Assembly (NCBI RefSeq): GCF_000176175.1
Contig: NZ_ACZP01000013.1
Coordinates: 885,695-949,694, forward strand
DNA from: Vibrio furnissii CIP 102972
GTDB taxonomy: Bacteria > Pseudomonadota > Gammaproteobacteria > Enterobacterales > Vibrionaceae
Reading direction: 5' to 3'
DNA: 64,000 nucleotides
Of this stretch, positions 61,896-64,000 are shown in pieces. The notes beneath the pieces were generated by a model. The model searched no databases. It saw nothing but the letters and a program-made list of their open reading frames with translations, and was not told where the DNA came from. Both the position numbers and the translations under genes were made by a program. Positions within the stretch are counted from its first letter, which is position 1, and the number at the start of each line of letters is the position of its first letter.

Positions 61896-64000
61896 TTAGA
61901 GAAGGGTATCGAGTAGCTGCTTTGTCGGTGTCACAATAGCGACGATGGTTTCATCAAAAATAATAGCATTGTCGTTGAGGATTCTTTGATACGCTTCCAC
62001 GTCAGATTCAGCCAGTGCATTGCCACGTTTCGCTGTATCAATCAAAATCAGCCCCAATTCAGCTACTTTGATTGCCGCTTCTGCAACTGGCACAGTTTCT
62101 ACCGACGCCACATTGGCCGCGAAAATAGGTTTGGCTTGCTGCGCCGCTAACTTAACGCTTTGATAATGCATTGCTAACGCATCCAACGCTGTTTTATCAC
62201 CTTGAGCATAAGTCGCGACCAAATCGTTCATCTCATACACTGTTAAGCTTTCTACTGGCAATGCATCCGCAAAGCGATTTAATCGTTCGTACTGGTTGTA
62301 TAAATCGCCTTTGTTTGGCGTCGCGATCCACTTTTCCCAATGACGAGCGTAGTATTGAGCTGGCTCGATGTACTTGGCTAGCATTTGTAGTGGCGTTTCG
62401 TCTGCGCCATTTGCAAGACGTTTGAACATCATGTTTGCATCCGCATGATGACGCATCCCAAGCGAAATCTCAGACCATGAATCCATCGCTTTCATACGCT
62501 TGTACATACTGCGCTCATCGGTCAAATCTTGACGAGACCAAAGCCGCTCGGCAATCGCGTAGCTTCTTGGCCATAAACGGTGCTCGATGGTCATTGAATT
62601 GAGGTTCTCCCCCCAAATGGTGATTTCCCCACCCAAGATTAACTGCTGTTCTTCTTCGGTCAGCTCAGCCGGATAGCCGCCATTCGGCTCAGGAATCATG
62701 CTCCCTTCCCTATCACTGCTCGCCACCAGCTCTCCAGTCGTCGGCCAACGAACATTGCCAATCAACTGGTAACTATTGTCTTTCAACTTGCCATCCGAAA
62801 AATCATAGTTGAATTCGGTGTAAGACATAAAGTTATCAAAGTGCCCTCTAAACTTCACACCCGGTACGTACTCGATGATAAATACCTCTTCACGAGACTT
62901 ACCATTGTAATCCGTAAATGCGCGATAGCTGCCGTCAGTCGCTTCTATAATCGTTAAATTGCCAGTACGAGGCCCACCTTTGCTGCGTGGTTTCACCCAT
63001 TTGTAAGTCGCAAATGTCTCGCCTTGATGGCGCTTGTCATCAACTGTAATCCCTTTCGGCATCGGGTCATTCCGATAGTGGTAACTGGTCGGTTGCGGTT
63101 GATCTAAATAATAGCCCGTTGAAAGAATACCTTGATAACCCTCTTTTGCCGCACGACCAATACTGTCATGTCCTTGCCAGCTTTGAATCACGATCGAAGT
63201 CGGCAGATCGTTGTGCCAGATTTCATCCCACCCCGTCATCTTCTTGCCGCGCTTCTTGAGCACGTGTTCAACTTGAGTGTTTAGGTATGATTGCAGGCCC
63301 CGTTCACCATTCAGATGGTTGTCATGGATAAATTGCTGAATCTTCGGGTTGTCTTTCCATTGTTGGTAATTCGGCTCATCGCCCCCGATATGAACATACT
63401 CATCAGGAAACAACTCAACCACTTCGTCAAACACGCTCGCCAGTAGCTTGTAAAGTTCAGGATTGGTTGGATCCATCAAAGGCTCGAAAACACCCCAACC
63501 GCGTTGACGCGGATAAGATTGGTCCCCCATACCAGACATCAGTTCAGGATACGCATGTGCTACCGCTGAAGCATGTCCCGGCAAAGAAATTTCAGGAATC
63601 ACTCTAATGCCAAGGTTACGCGCGTAATCCACCACATCACGGATTTCGTCTTTGGTGTAGTAATCACCATCGGCCGTCTCTTGCCATAACTTTTGGTAGT
63701 TATCGAGCTGGATACGAATCGCTTGATCGTCCCAAAGATGCCAATGGAAAACATTCATTTTTGCAGATGCCATCGCATCAAGCTGACGAAGAATGACATT
63801 GAGTTCAATGAAGTGACGCGACGTATCATAGGAGACACCACGCCAAGGGAAACGCGGTTCGTCTTGAATGAACACCGCGGGTACAAAATATCCAGCCGCA
63901 TCCGTCGTCACAAGTTGCAAAAAGGTTTCTAAACCATGGAACGCACCGTAAGGGCGTTCAGAGCGAATGATGATCTGACCATGACGCGAATCAAGTCGGT
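61896..64000 (-). CDS. GH20 beta-N-acetylhexosaminidase, partial (5' end off window)
   Basis: The frame stays open to the right edge, so the N-terminus is missing. Its outermost visible residues, RLDSRHGQIIIRS and GAFHGLETFLQL, belong to the GH20b domain that precedes the catalytic barrel. The catalytic Asp-Glu pair is in VHIGGDEPNY, substrate-binding Trp in WHLWDDQAIRI, and WGENLNSMTIEHRLWPR closes the barrel. A roughly 170-residue C-terminal extension follows. The enzyme probably cleaves GlcNAc from chitin oligomers. A stop at 61896 precedes a structured intergenic region. Confidence 0.9.
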   Translation of the reverse strand, partial: RLDSRHGQIIIRSERPYGAFHGLETFLQLVTTDAAGYFVPAVFIQDEPRFPWRGVSYDTSRHFIELNVILRQLDAMASAKMNVFHWHLWDDQAIRIQLDNYQKLWQETADGDYYTKDEIRDVVDYARNLGIRVIPEISLPGHASAVAHAYPELMSGMGDQSYPRQRGWGVFEPLMDPTNPELYKLLASVFDEVVELFPDEYVHIGGDEPNYQQWKDNPKIQQFIHDNHLNGERGLQSYLNTQVEHVLKKRGKKMTGWDEIWHNDLPTSIVIQSWQGHDSIGRAAKEGYQGILSTGYYLDQPQPTSYHYRNDPMPKGITVDDKRHQGETFATYKWVKPRSKGGPRTGNLTIIEATDGSYRAFTDYNGKSREEVFIIEYVPGVKFRGHFDNFMSYTEFNYDFSDGKLKDNSYQLIGNVRWPTTGELVASSDREGSMIPEPNGGYPAELTEEEQQLILGGEITIWGENLNSMTIEHRLWPRSYAIAERLWSRQDLTDERSMYKRMKAMDSWSEISLGMRHHADANMMFKRLANGADETPLQMLAKYIEPAQYYARHWEKWIATPNKGDLYNQYERLNRFADALPVESLTVYEMNDLVATYAQGDKTALDALAMHYQSVKLAAQQAKPIFAANVASVETVPVAEAAIKVAELGLILIDTAKRGNALAESDVEAYQRILNDNAIIFDETIVAIVTPTKQLLDTLL

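Overview
The window looks like a Vibrionaceae chromosome, about 50% GC by eye. The genus call rests on the products: a purine-type purC, SulA with its own LexA box, an hut cluster ordered hutC / hutI-hutG-hutU-hutH, a VC1184-type PLP enzyme, DUF3392, DUF3334 and DUF3581 proteins, and cydDC next to trxB. It is not V. cholerae itself, because an agmatine/putrescine island and other accessory genes interrupt the familiar order. The species cannot be fixed from the sequence alone. No rRNA, tRNA, CRISPR array or insertion sequence was found.

Layout. 1-2.2 kb: a truncated nucleotidyltransferase gene, efpL (EF-P paralogue), yciU and yqfB. 2.5-9.05 kb: histidine utilisation, with hutC behind its own operator, then hutIGUH behind a second TGTATATACA operator. 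9.1-18.7 kb: small and medium conserved genes, including a DUF2256 Zn protein, DUF3581, a membrane methyltransferase, the three-part oxidoreductase YdiJ, a CheX-like DUF3334 protein, DUF2786, an OmpA lipoprotein, a SEL1-TM-J-domain protein, and SulA. 18.8-20.1 kb: purC with a perfect PurR box.

20.2-32.1 kb: a catabolic island. A tightly packed eight-gene minus-strand operon (puuD-puuR-puuC-puuB-aguB-aguA-gabD-gabT) faces a divergent pair, puuA plus an NhaC-type transporter. Together they encode agmatine -> N-carbamoylputrescine -> putrescine -> gamma-glutamyl intermediates -> GABA -> succinate semialdehyde -> succinate. 32.3-36.5 kb: an EmrAB-like drug efflux pair with overlapping TetR and LysR regulator genes.

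36.5-49.6 kb: a lone hypothetical, an HrpB-like helicase, the NAD malic enzyme maeA, a DUF4865/LysR divergent pair, an ABM-ACT-ArsR operon, a Nudix enzyme, an MFS exporter divergent from soxR across a near-perfect sox box, DUF3392, a SanA-like protein and DUF2797. 49.6-53 kb: a VC1184-type PLP enzyme broken by one amber codon, its upstream PF10014-type dioxygenase, and ACT and DUF4144 proteins. 53.0-57.7 kb: trxB and cydDC (thioredoxin reductase; ABC exporter for cytochrome bd assembly).

57.7-59.7 kb is clearly AT-rich and atypical, holding a SEC-C protein and a small orphan protein between cydC and rluB; it is the best candidate for recently acquired DNA. 59.8-64.0 kb: rluB, yciO and a GH20 beta-hexosaminidase that runs off the right edge. 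Most genes end at strong intrinsic terminators, several of them shared by convergent genes.
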